Made by a program: the position numbers and the translations under genes | The notes under the pieces: model-generated | Databases searched by the model: none | What the model saw: the letters and a program-made list of their open reading frames with translations, nothing else | What the model was told of the DNA's origin: nothing | DNA from: Chitinophagaceae bacterium | GTDB taxonomy: Bacteria; Bacteroidota; Bacteroidia; Chitinophagales; UBA10324 | Direction: 5' to 3' | Assembly: GCA_016717285.1 (NCBI GenBank) | Contig: JADKFU010000004.1 | Coordinates: forward strand, 992,001-1,056,000 | Length of the DNA stretch: 64,000 nucleotides | Shown: piece by piece, positions 25,383 through 35,113 of the stretch | Layout of the letters: every line of letters starts with the position of its first letter | How positions within the stretch are numbered: the first letter of the stretch is position 1

Positions 25383-26990
25383 TCACTGAACTAAAAATTT
25401 TCCATTTACCTCACCATCAGGAAAAATTACTTTGTAGAAATAAATTCCATCACTCCATCCCTTAGTATTGATTTGAGACAGAGATTGATCTTGAATTTTC
25501 GTTTCGAAACAAAACCTTCCTGAGCAATCGTACACCATTATTTTTTCAGCACACGATGCCGTGAAACTTATGTTTGCACCATGAGCAACAGGATTTGGTA
25601 TAACATTTACAGCATGCACAGTGTGTATTGTACTACAGATTGTTGATTGAAAGTTCAAGCGGCTGAAATAATTTTCTGCAGTTGCTGCATTGCCTTCTAT
25701 GTAGCTGAATGAAGGACAAGGATATTGAACTGTATCAGTCCATACAACAGCAATATCAAATGTCTTTATTTCATTTGGGTGAAAGATGAAGGGACCTGAC
25801 GACAAAATCATGCGATAATCCCAAATACCACCCTGAGGATAGCATTGCGAAAAACCATAAGGATCCGAAGGGTCGCCTGATAAAAAATAATTTGAAGAAA
25901 GGGAACCGTTATATCCATCCCCACCATATGTCAGGTGTTCTCCATCTTTGAAAATTGAATGGAGATAGTTGTAATAGTGAATAGGTTCGGTGGGAATACC
26001 TGTTTGTGTATAATCATTGTTATAACCCATGCAATAATCAAGGCGATTTACGATTTGATTTTCATCTGTAGGTCCTTGCAGGATGTCAATGGCAAGTAAT
26101 GGAGGATCATCACCATAGCTGTTAGGGCATCCGCCGTCATTTGAAGATGAGTTGTAAACGACTCCAAGGTTATGGGAGGAATCACAACCAATGTTGTCAT
26201 CGTATGGGCAACCAAGACCAGCGTTAACCCATAATCCAACAAAAGTTGAATCAAGATCAGATAATCCTTTGTACAACATCCTATAATGATAAAATGTAGC
26301 ATTATTTAAACTGCTGTTGGTATCATTTACAGCATATGCCAGACATTGGACCTCCAAACCCAATGGTTCACCATGCGTTTGAGAATGCTCATTTCCCATA
26401 TCATTAAATACAAACCACAGTGCCTGATCGCCGGGAATCTGAGGATAATCACCGGTAGCAGGATTATATATTCCATCACCATCGGTATCAGTAAATGGAG
26501 CTAAATCCTGATCAGGTAAGAATGAAAGTTTCAGATTTCCCCTTCCGGGCCATTCTAAGATGGAGGAAGGGATTGTCGTGTTCATTCCATTAATGAAAGA
26601 ATCAATTGCTGACTTGTTTACTTTCCAAATGCGATTGAAATTGCTGCAGGCAACCGATTCAACATTTCCATTCGCATCTAGAGGTCCGGGAAAATAATCA
26701 TTGCCGGTTTGCCGATAGGTTTGTGCAGCAACTTTTAATTGGCCGTTCGCATCAATGCCGCCAATCCACAATGCCCCCGCAAAAAGTGAAGAAACATTTC
26801 CATTTATCGGAACTACGTATTGTGCATTCTGAAATAAATCCCACCACATATCTCCTCCATTATTGATGCGCGCTTTCACATTATTAATTTCGAGATAATC
26901 GTAAGCACTTGCCGGAGCGCAATTTTGCGCGCTTGTTGAACATACGATCAGGCTGAAAAATACGAATGTGAAAATATTTTTTATGAACAT
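25383..26990 (-). CDS. Secreted protein of unknown function with T9SS sorting domain
   Basis: The 535-residue protein has a signal peptide (MFIKNIFTFVFFSLIVCSTS) and a large mature region with a family look I have met only as hypothetical in Bacteroidota (INNVKARINNGGDMWWDLFQ, FAGALWIGGIDANGQLKVAA). It also has a calcium-binding-type loop (DTDGDGIYNP) and many cysteines. The C-terminus is a T9SS type A domain (NVIPNPVAHGANISFTA...GIYFYKVIFPDGEVNGKFLVQ). It is probably exposed at the cell surface. Enzyme motifs are not visible. It faces a repeat element at its 3' side. Confidence 0.83.
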   Translation of the reverse strand: MFIKNIFTFVFFSLIVCSTSAQNCAPASAYDYLEINNVKARINNGGDMWWDLFQNAQYVVPINGNVSSLFAGALWIGGIDANGQLKVAAQTYRQTGNDYFPGPLDANGNVESVACSNFNRIWKVNKSAIDSFINGMNTTIPSSILEWPGRGNLKLSFLPDQDLAPFTDTDGDGIYNPATGDYPQIPGDQALWFVFNDMGNEHSQTHGEPLGLEVQCLAYAVNDTNSSLNNATFYHYRMLYKGLSDLDSTFVGLWVNAGLGCPYDDNIGCDSSHNLGVVYNSSSNDGGCPNSYGDDPPLLAIDILQGPTDENQIVNRLDYCMGYNNDYTQTGIPTEPIHYYNYLHSIFKDGEHLTYGGDGYNGSLSSNYFLSGDPSDPYGFSQCYPQGGIWDYRMILSSGPFIFHPNEIKTFDIAVVWTDTVQYPCPSFSYIEGNAATAENYFSRLNFQSTICSTIHTVHAVNVIPNPVAHGANISFTASCAEKIMVYDCSGRFCFETKIQDQSLSQINTKGWSDGIYFYKVIFPDGEVNGKFLVQ

Positions 26991-27115
26991 AAAAAATTGA
27001 AAGAAATCAAATCTAAAGAAATCGAACTGTGAAAATAATAATGTGAAGAATAATTACTGGAATATGACGAATTGAAAATTGCAGTTTATCAGGCAATTCA
27101 AATTTTGAATACTGT

Positions 27116-27520
27116 TTATTCAACAATGAGCGGAGGAATTTGTATAAAAGGATTAATTACAGTGAGTTCTCTATGCGCTCTGTTAAAGTCCGCATCGTTC
27201 GTTACCAGATGCAAACCATTTACGATTGCTGTTGCTGCGATAATTGCATCTGCGGCTCTTAGATTATAGGCACGGGAAACTAATATTGCTTTTGAAATGA
27301 TAATATCATCAACCCAAAATTCATCAGCATTGAGAAATGATGTTTCCAAATCAGCAATTTGCTCTTTAGTCAATTGCGGATAACCAAGCACTTCAAGCCG
27401 ATTTACAAATGAAATATTGAATGAATTTTTAATAACCCGTTCAACAAATTCCATGATACTCTCCGGGAGATTTTCAGTATAATAGCCAATCAGAATATTC
27501 GTATCTAATAGATAACTCAT
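27116..27520 (-). CDS. vapC: PIN-domain toxin, VapC type
   Basis: The 134-residue protein has the PIN fold: MSYLLDTNILIGYY with the first acidic residue (Asp 6), a central NRLEVLGY segment, and AADAIIAATAIVNGLHLVTNDADF with the later acidic residues. VapC toxins are magnesium-dependent ribonucleases, usually cutting tRNA or rRNA. It overlaps the antitoxin gene by four bases (ATGA), so it is translated with it. All key acidic positions look intact, unlike the toxin at 23.8 kb. The precise RNA target is unknown. Confidence 0.85.
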   Translation of the reverse strand: MSYLLDTNILIGYYTENLPESIMEFVERVIKNSFNISFVNRLEVLGYPQLTKEQIADLETSFLNADEFWVDDIIISKAILVSRAYNLRAADAIIAATAIVNGLHLVTNDADFNRAHRELTVINPFIQIPPLIVE

Positions 27521-27753
27521 TTTTCACGACTCACTTTTAAATATGCCTCAAAATCCTTCACATCAATTCCTTTCAATATACCACGACTGGATTTGCGAAT
27601 ATTTCCTTCAATTGAACCATTGAGTTCCATCAAATTTTTTTTCTCTTTCTGAAAACGTAAACGATCAAGTTCCTTGTCTAGCAAATCCTGAATACCTTTT
27701 TCTCCAAGAAGCGCAAGCAATTCTTCATTCACATTTAACTCTATCGTTTTCAT
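27517..27753 (-). CDS. Probable antitoxin partner of VapC
   Basis: From the ATG at 27753 the protein has 78 residues (MKTIELNVNEELLALLGEKG), with charged helices (LLDKELDRLRFQKEKKNLME) and a C-terminal tail that would wrap the toxin (GILKGIDVKDFEAYLKVSRE). I do not match it to a named antitoxin family, but the four-base overlap with a VapC-type gene directly downstream is the standard arrangement. Such antitoxins bind the toxin and repress their own promoter. The 27777 start adds a short poorly conserved extension. Confidence 0.72.
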   Translation of the reverse strand: MKTIELNVNEELLALLGEKGIQDLLDKELDRLRFQKEKKNLMELNGSIEGNIRKSSRGILKGIDVKDFEAYLKVSREK

Positions 27754-27787
27754 AATGATGAAATTTTGACTATGCAATTTACCAAAT

Positions 27788-29464
27788 TTACAATCTCTGT
27801 TTTAAATCCAACCTGAATTTCCTCGCTGTATCCTTCGCAATATCATATCCCGCATCCGCATGACGGATCACGCCCATTGCAGGATCATTGTTCAGCACAC
27901 GTTTCAATCTGCGTGATGCATCATCAGTTCCATCGGCTACTATCACCATTCCCGCATGAATGGAATAACCCATCCCAACTCCACCACCATGATGCAACGA
28001 AACCCAACTCGCTCCACCTGCCGTATTGATCAATGCATTTAAGATCGGCCAATCGGCTACTGCATCGCTGCCATCAAGCATCGCTTCTGTTTCACGATTG
28101 GGTGAAGCGACACTTCCTGTATCGAGATGATCTCTTCCAATCACAATCGGCGCTTTCACTTTTCCGGTGCGTACCAGTTCATTGAAAGCAAGTCCTGCCT
28201 TTTCACGTTCACCCATTCCCAGCCAGCAGATGCGCGCGGGCAATCCCTGGAAAGCGATTTTTTCTTTCGCCATTTTCAGCCAGCGATGCAATCCTACATT
28301 TTCAGGAAACAATTCCATCAGCAAAGCATCTGTTATAGCAATATCATTTGGATCTCCACTCAAAGCCACCCATCGGAACGGACCTTTTCCTTCACAAAAC
28401 AACGGACGGATATATGCCGGTACAAATCCCGGAAAGTCGAATGCATTTTTTACGCCGCGCTTATCATGTGCTTGTCCGCGAAGATTGTTGCCATAATCAA
28501 ACGTGATGGCACCACGATTTTGCAATTCAAGCATCTGGCGCACATGCTTTGCCATTGTATCCAATGAACGGTTGATATAATCATCCGGATTTTTTTCACG
28601 CAGCACCTTTGCCTGTTCAACCGTGAGTCCTTCGGGAAAATATCCGATCAACTCATCGTGTGCTGAAGTCTGATCTGTTAAAGTATCAGGTGTGATGTGG
28701 CGGTCAATCATTCGTTGCAGCAAGTCCACTACGTTGCAACAAACACCGATGGAGATCGCTTCACCTTTTGCTTTTGCATCCAATGCCCAGTCAATAGCTT
28801 CATCAATGTCTTTCGAATATTTATCGAGATAACGGGTTTCAATTCTTTTCTGAATGCGCCACTCTTCCATTTCGGCAGCCAGGCAAACGCCTTCATTCAT
28901 GGTAATAGCGAGAGGTTGAGCGCCACCCATTCCACCAAGTCCGGCAGTAACATTCAGTTTGCCTTTCAAAATTCCATTGAAATGTTTATCAGCTAAAGAC
29001 AAGTATGTTTCATAAGTGCCTTGCACTATTCCCTGCGAGCCGATATAGATCCAGGAACCTGCAGTCATCTGTCCGTACATCATCAATCCTTTTGCATCCA
29101 GTTCTCTGAAATGCTCCCACGTTGCCCATTTGGGAACCAGCATGGAATTGGAAATGATAACACGCGGCGCATCTTTATGTGTAGGAAGAATGCCCACGGG
29201 TTTTCCCGATTGAATCAATAGTGTTTCATCTTCATTCAGATCTTTCAACGCTTTCACGATCAGTTCGAATGCGGGCCAGTTACGTGCGGCTTTTCCAAGA
29301 CCACCGTAAACAATCAGTTCATCAGGACGTTCTGCAACATCAGGATCAAGATTGTTGTGCAGCATCCGAAGTGCGGCTTCCTGCACCCAACCTTTGCAAC
29401 TTAATGTAGTTCCATGAGCGGCTTTGAGTAAACGCGGAGTAACATTGATGGCAGGTGAGGTCAT
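27788..29464 (-). CDS. hutU: Urocanate hydratase
   Basis: I choose the ATG at 29464 (MTSPAINVTPRLLKAAHGTT), giving 558 residues, the usual size of bacterial urocanase. The family blocks are present: LIVYGGLGKAARNWPAFELI, GGMGGAQPLAITMNEGVCLA, FDYGNNLRGQAHDKRG and the C-terminal VSLHHGGGVGMGYSIHAGM. The enzyme uses NAD+ to convert urocanate to imidazolonepropionate, the second step of histidine degradation. No other hut genes lie in the window, so its pathway partners must be elsewhere. A 40-residue longer reading from 29584 is not supported by the family. Confidence 0.95.
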   Translation of the reverse strand: MTSPAINVTPRLLKAAHGTTLSCKGWVQEAALRMLHNNLDPDVAERPDELIVYGGLGKAARNWPAFELIVKALKDLNEDETLLIQSGKPVGILPTHKDAPRVIISNSMLVPKWATWEHFRELDAKGLMMYGQMTAGSWIYIGSQGIVQGTYETYLSLADKHFNGILKGKLNVTAGLGGMGGAQPLAITMNEGVCLAAEMEEWRIQKRIETRYLDKYSKDIDEAIDWALDAKAKGEAISIGVCCNVVDLLQRMIDRHITPDTLTDQTSAHDELIGYFPEGLTVEQAKVLREKNPDDYINRSLDTMAKHVRQMLELQNRGAITFDYGNNLRGQAHDKRGVKNAFDFPGFVPAYIRPLFCEGKGPFRWVALSGDPNDIAITDALLMELFPENVGLHRWLKMAKEKIAFQGLPARICWLGMGEREKAGLAFNELVRTGKVKAPIVIGRDHLDTGSVASPNRETEAMLDGSDAVADWPILNALINTAGGASWVSLHHGGGVGMGYSIHAGMVIVADGTDDASRRLKRVLNNDPAMGVIRHADAGYDIAKDTARKFRLDLKQRL

Positions 29465-29618
29465 AAAAAAGAATTTCGTGCAAAAATAAGTGCTGATCAG
29501 TGTGATAAAAAATGAATCGCGTGTATCTTTCCCGCTTCCATCCAATCGAAAACAATAACAACAAAATTGTAGTATTGAATTCAAGCTATTGCTATCCTAA
29601 AAACCTGACGAGACTACT

Positions 29619-30737
29619 TCAATAACCCCGTTTGTTCTGAACCTCCAGTTCAAGACCCCATTCTTTTGTATTTTCAGAATAGGTTAATTCAAAGATTACC
29701 TGCATATCGTTATAATCTGATGAGTAACCGCTTTTGATGGTGGAAGACTCAAAAGTGGTTGTATATTTTTCATTTGGCGTGGAGCTGGTATACTGTGTGA
29801 AGGTGCAGCAGTAGTTCGGACAGTTCTTAAAATCACTTACCACTTCATCATATTTATCCAGAGCCTGTTTTACATCAGTGAAAGTGTAGAGGTCGTTGTA
29901 CCAAAATGACGGAATATCCTCATCGTCGAGTGAAGCAAACAATCCCGATTCGATACTTCCCTTCAGACTTACTGTTGACTCCCAGTTTTCAAGGATAAGC
30001 AGATCTCTTTTCCTGCCTTTTATATCATAAAAATCACCGGAATAACTTTTTATCACCTGTTGAAGGATGGAACATACATCATCATAAGTAACATATGAAT
30101 AGTTTTGTGCAGTTGCATTGCCTGTGGATTGCGACGTTTGAGAATAGTCACTACTGGTACTGCCAATAAATTTGTTTTGTTGAAAGTAGCCATCCATAAT
30201 GGTTCCGTCCTCTTTGGTATAATAACCCCTGCCATCGAGAAGTCCGTCTTTAAAATATCCGGTATAAAAACTTCCGTCTGCCCAATCGAATCTGCCATAA
30301 CCTGACCGGTTGCCGTTGTGCCATTCTCCAACATAGATATCATTGTTGGTCCACAAATAAATGCCGGCGCCTTCATAACAACTTCCTATCAGGCAACCTG
30401 AAGTTCCAAAATCCCTGCTTTCTGAATATTTTCCATCATGAAAAATACCGACATACGTCGTTTTATCTTTATCGTTTCCGAGGTAAATTCCGTTGCCTTC
30501 CAGGATGCCACTTTTAAAGTATCCCAGATAATAAGATCCATCAGCCCAATCGTAACAACCGACACCTGTACGTTGTCCGTTTACCCATTCACCTGTATAT
30601 TCAGCTTTGTCTGAAAAAAGGTAGGTTCCCATCCCATCCATACAATTGCCGCTGATGCAACCCGTCGACTGCGCCGGTGAAAAAAATGGAAGGGTCATCG
30701 AAAAAATGAAGAGAAGCAGTTGATTGTGATGTGGCAT
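29619..30737 (-). CDS. Exported MORN-repeat protein
   Basis: The 372-residue protein has a signal peptide (MPHHNQLLLFIFSMTLPFFS) and about seven MORN repeats, for example YTGEWVNGQRTGVGCYDW, YLGYFKSGILEGNGIYLGND, YVGEWHNGNRSGYGRFDW and YTGYFKDGLLDGRGYYTKED. The repeats fall into two halves, each opened by a similar Cys motif (GCISGNCMDGMGTY and GCLIGSCYEGAGIY), which suggests an internal duplication. The C-terminal ~150 residues are unrelated (DVCSILQQVIKSYSGDFYDI) and carry further cysteines. Function is unknown; MORN proteins often bind other proteins or lipids. Confidence 0.82.
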   Translation of the reverse strand: MPHHNQLLLFIFSMTLPFFSPAQSTGCISGNCMDGMGTYLFSDKAEYTGEWVNGQRTGVGCYDWADGSYYLGYFKSGILEGNGIYLGNDKDKTTYVGIFHDGKYSESRDFGTSGCLIGSCYEGAGIYLWTNNDIYVGEWHNGNRSGYGRFDWADGSFYTGYFKDGLLDGRGYYTKEDGTIMDGYFQQNKFIGSTSSDYSQTSQSTGNATAQNYSYVTYDDVCSILQQVIKSYSGDFYDIKGRKRDLLILENWESTVSLKGSIESGLFASLDDEDIPSFWYNDLYTFTDVKQALDKYDEVVSDFKNCPNYCCTFTQYTSSTPNEKYTTTFESSTIKSGYSSDYNDMQVIFELTYSENTKEWGLELEVQNKRGY

Positions 30738-31112
30738 AGCAATGATTTTTTCGGCGAGACAGGAAATGCAGCATGGAAAATCAGTTGCATTGCCAAAGAT
30801 CGGAGAGGTGTTTGAAATGAAGCAATGAATATAGGAGAGTAATCGGAGAAATAAAAAAGTGCTTCAAAAAAGTTCTCACTTAAGCCGGAAATTAATTTGC
30901 GTGGAAGCCATTGCCTTCCTGCAATCATGAAAACGGTGATTGACTTACGGGCTATTGGTAAACTCAAAAAATCACCCTGCCATTTTTTGGTAGCTGTGAT
31001 GTGAATGCATGCTACCAGGGTTAACAACTATTGGTAATGGCAACATTTTATCCTGTCCTGATTTTCATCAATCATTTGATTAGATTTGGTCAATCAAAAA
31101 CACTCATTATTA
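30738..31112. other. 375-base intergenic region upstream of the cyclase gene
   Basis: No ORF is supported on either strand. The region holds an inverted repeat GGTAGC-N16-GCTACC (30989-31016) about 97 bases before the cyclase start, which could be an operator. Nothing else is recognised. Confidence 0.5.
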
Positions 31113-33107
31113 ATGTCTCAGACACGCCAGCTCGCGGCGATTCTTTTTGCAGATATAGAAGGCTTTACCGGTCTCATGCAACGGGATGAATCGTATGCGA
31201 ATACGCTTCGTGAAAAGCTAAAAAGCGTGATGGAAGATCAGGTCCTGTTGCATGGTGGACACATTCATCATTGGAGTGGGGATGGTGCATTGTGTTCATT
31301 CAATAGTGCGGTGGAGGCAGTCCATGCTGCTATTGAAGTGCAAAAGCAAATGTTGAGAGAACCCAAAGTTCCGCTTCGTATCGGAGTGCATTCAGGAGAT
31401 GTGCTTATACAGGAAAATGAACTATATGGTGATGGAGTGAATATCGCGTCCAGAATTGAATCATTTGCTGTTGCAGGCGGTGTATTTATGTCAGGTAAAA
31501 TATATGACGAAATCAGGAATCAGAGTGACATTACAACGGTATCACTTGGGAAGTTCAACCTTAAAAATGTGAGTGCGCCCATTGAAATATTTGCGGTAAG
31601 CAGTGATGGTATGGTGGTGCCATCGCGGAAGCATCTCGAAGGAAAAGGGTCAGTAATCAACAACAGAAAATCATGGATATTGCCGGCTTTGTTAGTAACA
31701 ATGCTTGCCGTAACAATTATCATCTGGATCCGGTTTTTCAACAATACATCACTTCCTGTTACTTCTATTGCTGTACTTCCATTTGTAGATATGAGTGCCA
31801 ATAAGGACCAGGAATATTTCGGAGATGGATTAAGTGAAGAATTGCTGGACCGGCTTGCAAAAATTCCGGGGTTAAAAGTAATCGCACGTACGTCCTCCTT
31901 TTCTTTCAAAGGGAAAAATGTGGATTTGCGCACGATAGGTGACCAATTAGGTGTAACACATATTATTGAAGGTAGTGTAAGAAAATCAGACAACACCATC
32001 AGGATCACAGTGCAACTGAACAATACAAAAGACGGTTCGCACCTGTGGTCTGAAACCTACGATCGCACGCTCGATGATATTTTTAAAGTACAGGATGAGA
32101 TTGCATTGGCTGTTGTCAAACAACTAAAGGCAACCTTATTGAATGATCATCTTTATGATTCAGATAAAAGCAGTCCGCAGGCATACAATATAATACTGCA
32201 AGGCAGGTATTTTTCTGAACAAGGTAATGATGAAAGCAGGGAAAAAGCCGTGACGCTTTTTAAGAAAGCACTGGCTATTGACTCGGGTGATGCGAGGGGT
32301 TGGGCAGCATTGTCACAGGTCTATGCGAAGTTAGCTGGCTCAAAATATCTCGATAAATCAGAAGGAATTATTAAAGCAAGACAAGCTGCAGACAAGGCCA
32401 TTGCATTGCAACCTGATCTGGCTGACGGATACCTTGCACGTGGTCGTATCAAACAGATTTATGATTGGGACTGGATGGGAGCAGATGCCGATTACAACAA
32501 AGCATTTCTACTTAACCCGAATGATGCTGCTATTATTCACAGGAAAGCCAGTCTGGCCCGTACCCTTGGACGATTCGACGAAGCCATTCCACTGTATCGC
32601 AAAGCCATTGAACTGGACCCGGTTACTGCTTCCACTTACAATAGCCTGGCCATCGCACTGGTGAATTGGAATCATTTTGATGAAGCAAAAAAGCAATTCA
32701 GAAAAGTAATGGAATTGAATCCGCAATATAATGGGTGTTTTTCAATACTAAGTGCTATTTACATGGTGCAGGGAAAGTATGACAGCGCATATGCCACTTT
32801 GGAGCAAGAGCCTGAACCGGTTTGGAAGCTGGCTACACTTCCGATGATTCATTTCTCAACAGGTCGTAAGGCGGAATCAGATTCTTTATTACAACTACTC
32901 ATTTCGAGGTACCATGAAGACTGGACCTTTCAGATTGCTGAGAACTATGCCTGGAGAGGAGACCGTGATCCTGCTTTTTATTGGTTAGAACAGGCTTACG
33001 CAAACCGCGATGGCGGATTGGTGGAAATGAAAGGCAATCCACTTTTCAGAAATATAGAAAGTGATCCCCGGTATGCAGTGTTTATGAAAAAGATGGGGTT
33101 AAATTGA
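31113..33107 (+). CDS. Adenylate/guanylate cyclase with TolB-like domain and TPR repeats
   Basis: The ATG at 31113 (MSQTRQLAAILFADIEGFTG) gives 664 residues and starts directly with the class III cyclase domain; an earlier TTG at 31086 adds little. Metal-binding Asp residues are in ILFADIEGFTG and WSGDGALCSF. A membrane helix follows at about 185-210 (ILPALLVTMLAVTIIIWIRF). Next comes a FlgO/TolB-N-like domain (SIAVLPFVDMSANKDQEYFG...GSHLWSETYDRTLDDIFKVQ) and TPR repeats to the end. The cyclase is cytoplasmic and the rest is probably periplasmic, a known layout for signal-transducing cyclases. The product may be cAMP or cGMP; effector and stimulus are unknown. Confidence 0.9.
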   Translation: MSQTRQLAAILFADIEGFTGLMQRDESYANTLREKLKSVMEDQVLLHGGHIHHWSGDGALCSFNSAVEAVHAAIEVQKQMLREPKVPLRIGVHSGDVLIQENELYGDGVNIASRIESFAVAGGVFMSGKIYDEIRNQSDITTVSLGKFNLKNVSAPIEIFAVSSDGMVVPSRKHLEGKGSVINNRKSWILPALLVTMLAVTIIIWIRFFNNTSLPVTSIAVLPFVDMSANKDQEYFGDGLSEELLDRLAKIPGLKVIARTSSFSFKGKNVDLRTIGDQLGVTHIIEGSVRKSDNTIRITVQLNNTKDGSHLWSETYDRTLDDIFKVQDEIALAVVKQLKATLLNDHLYDSDKSSPQAYNIILQGRYFSEQGNDESREKAVTLFKKALAIDSGDARGWAALSQVYAKLAGSKYLDKSEGIIKARQAADKAIALQPDLADGYLARGRIKQIYDWDWMGADADYNKAFLLNPNDAAIIHRKASLARTLGRFDEAIPLYRKAIELDPVTASTYNSLAIALVNWNHFDEAKKQFRKVMELNPQYNGCFSILSAIYMVQGKYDSAYATLEQEPEPVWKLATLPMIHFSTGRKAESDSLLQLLISRYHEDWTFQIAENYAWRGDRDPAFYWLEQAYANRDGGLVEMKGNPLFRNIESDPRYAVFMKKMGLN

Positions 33108-33178
33108 AAAAGAAAATAATTTTTATTATCCAAAATAAGTTAAGCAAGATATTGGTCACGGGACCTGAATACCGCAAT

Positions 33179-34585
33179 CTAAAAACTCAACTCTTTCTCT
33201 TCACCCATCTCCGGCATAGAAATAAATTGAAATCCATTTTTCTCCAATCCCTTTTTTAAAGCGAGCTGTGCTTCAAAATCGCCATGCACGAGAAATAATT
33301 TTTTCAATCTTTCACGATTGAGATTATTCATGAATTGAAGCAGTTCATTGTGATCTCCATGAGCACTGAATGAATCCATAATTTCCACTTTTGCTTTCAA
33401 TATTTTTTCTTCGCCAAATAAACGGATGGGAGAAATACCTTTCCGGATTTTCCATCCAAGCGATTGTTCCGCACAATAGCCAACAATTAAGATCGTGTTG
33501 CGCGGATCTTCCATATTGTTTTTTATGTGATGCACAATGCGTCCCGCTTCTGCCATGCCTGAAGCAGAAATGATAATACAAGGTTCAGGCATCAGATTCA
33601 ATGCTTTCGATTGTTCCACATCAGTGATGTATTTGAGATCATTGAAACCGAAAGGGTTGTCATCGGTGAGAATATATTTACTGATGAAATCATCAAAACA
33701 CTCTGTATGTTTTCTGTAAATCTCTGTCGCATTAGTGGAAAGCGGACTGTCGACATAAACAGGCACACGTGGAAGTCTGCCTTCTTTGTATAACTGATCC
33801 ATCATGAATACTAACTCCTGTGTTCTGCCAATGCTGAAGGCGGGAATTATCAATTTACCTTTTCTCCGGATGCACGTATCAATAATTACTTTGAGAAAAT
33901 ATTCTTTGTCATCCGGAAAACTTTCGTGATAACGCCCGCCATAAGTTGATTCACTGATCAGGTAATCTACATCTTCCATCGGAACAGGATCTTTCAGTAT
34001 GGGCCGGTTCGGCCTGCCGATGTCCCCGGTGAAACCAATTTTTCTTTCTGTACCGTTCACGTTTATATTTAACAATACGCTGCCACTTCCGATGATGTGC
34101 CCGTTGTCGCGGAAGTAAGCGCTCACTCCATTATGGACATCAAATGGAGTTTCATAATTTACCATTTCAAATTGTTTGAGAGCAGCTTCGGCGTCTTCCT
34201 GATTGTACAAAGGACTGATAGGAGGCTGGTTTCTTTTAGCGCGTTTTTTATTGACGTATTTCGCATCGTTCTCCTGAATGTGCGCGCTATCGCGAAGCAT
34301 GATGCCGCATAAATCTTTGGTGGCAGACGTACAGTATATTTTTCCGCTAAAACCTTCCTTTACCAATTTTGGAATGCGTCCACTGTGATCAATGTGTGCG
34401 TGTGAAAGTATGAGCACGTCAATTTCTTTCGGATCAAATTCAAACGTTGCGTTAAAGGAATCCACATAATTTTCACCACCCTGGAACATACCGCAATCAA
34501 GCAATATCTTGAATCCATCGTCCAATACAATCAGGTGGGAACTTCCGGTAACCACGCGGGCCGCGCCGCAGAATTTGATATGCAT
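33179..34585 (-). CDS. MBL-fold beta-CASP ribonuclease-like protein
   Basis: The 468-residue protein has the metallo-beta-lactamase motif HAHIDHSGRIPKL and the GDI strand (FTGDIGRPNRPIL). The beta-CASP/RNA-specificity motifs are SASGMAEAGRIVHHI, GYCAEQSLG, SAHGDHNELLQFM and LVHGD. It belongs to the prokaryotic Ysh1/CPSF73-like group of RNA-cutting hydrolases. The metal ligands look complete. It may act in RNA processing or degradation; the exact substrate is not clear. It stands alone and is divergent from the small exported protein at 34.7 kb. It starts at the common MHIKFCGAARVVTGSSHL. Confidence 0.9.
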   Translation of the reverse strand: MHIKFCGAARVVTGSSHLIVLDDGFKILLDCGMFQGGENYVDSFNATFEFDPKEIDVLILSHAHIDHSGRIPKLVKEGFSGKIYCTSATKDLCGIMLRDSAHIQENDAKYVNKKRAKRNQPPISPLYNQEDAEAALKQFEMVNYETPFDVHNGVSAYFRDNGHIIGSGSVLLNINVNGTERKIGFTGDIGRPNRPILKDPVPMEDVDYLISESTYGGRYHESFPDDKEYFLKVIIDTCIRRKGKLIIPAFSIGRTQELVFMMDQLYKEGRLPRVPVYVDSPLSTNATEIYRKHTECFDDFISKYILTDDNPFGFNDLKYITDVEQSKALNLMPEPCIIISASGMAEAGRIVHHIKNNMEDPRNTILIVGYCAEQSLGWKIRKGISPIRLFGEEKILKAKVEIMDSFSAHGDHNELLQFMNNLNRERLKKLFLVHGDFEAQLALKKGLEKNGFQFISMPEMGEEKELSF

Positions 34586-34701
34586 ATTTTGAAGTTGCTT
34601 TTTGTTAAGAAATAGGAGCTAATGGAAATTTCGCCTGTGTGAAGTTCAATATTTGGAATCACTTAATGAAATGCTGTGAAAATGTATCTTTGTTGTCTTC
34701 G

Positions 34702-35025
34702 ATGAAACCTGTTGTACGGAATATTATTGCTGACTTCCTGTTGCTGGCATTTCTTTTTGCCATTACGCCGAAGGAATTTGTGCATGCTGTTGCCGGCCAT
34801 CACGATACAGAAGAATGTATACCTGGCGGAGATCTTACCATTGGAAAGAGTCACGTACACTGCCAGGTGCTTCAATTGCAGGTGAATCCATTTCAAGAAA
34901 ATCCTGAAGCTGCACTACCGCAGCGACTCGTATCTGCAACAATAAAAGTCTTTCCCTCCCCGAAAGCTTCTTCTTTTATTCCCACAGTGATTATCACACT
35001 GCGCGGACCACCTTCTATGGCATGA
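34702..35025 (+). CDS. Small His/Cys-bearing exported protein in a metal-uptake group
   Basis: From the ATG at 34702 (MKPVVRNIIADFLLLAFLFA) the protein has 107 residues with one signal-like hydrophobic segment. A metal-ligand-rich stretch follows (FVHAVAGHHDTEECIPGGDL, SHVHCQVLQLQ). It ends in a hydrophobic strand (FIPTVIITLRGPPSMA). I do not recognise a family. A porin, a metal-binding protein and a permease follow on the same strand, so a periplasmic metal-binding role is inferred from the context and the ligands. Confidence 0.65.
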   Translation: MKPVVRNIIADFLLLAFLFAITPKEFVHAVAGHHDTEECIPGGDLTIGKSHVHCQVLQLQVNPFQENPEAALPQRLVSATIKVFPSPKASSFIPTVIITLRGPPSMA

Positions 35026-35113
35026 CCTTTTTATAAGGCCGTTTTATCAATCGAAATACACGTTTTGTTCCCTTTGCCACTTAATAAGAGGCAATCATGA
35101 TAATCCCATTCGT

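Noticed and set aside
28127..28567. 146-codon plus-strand frame inside hutU
   Set aside because: The hutU frame is strongly conserved over the whole region, and the opposite frame has no family features.
30695..31027. 110-codon minus-strand frame upstream of the MORN gene
   Set aside because: It overlaps the MORN gene start in a different frame and has no recognisable features.
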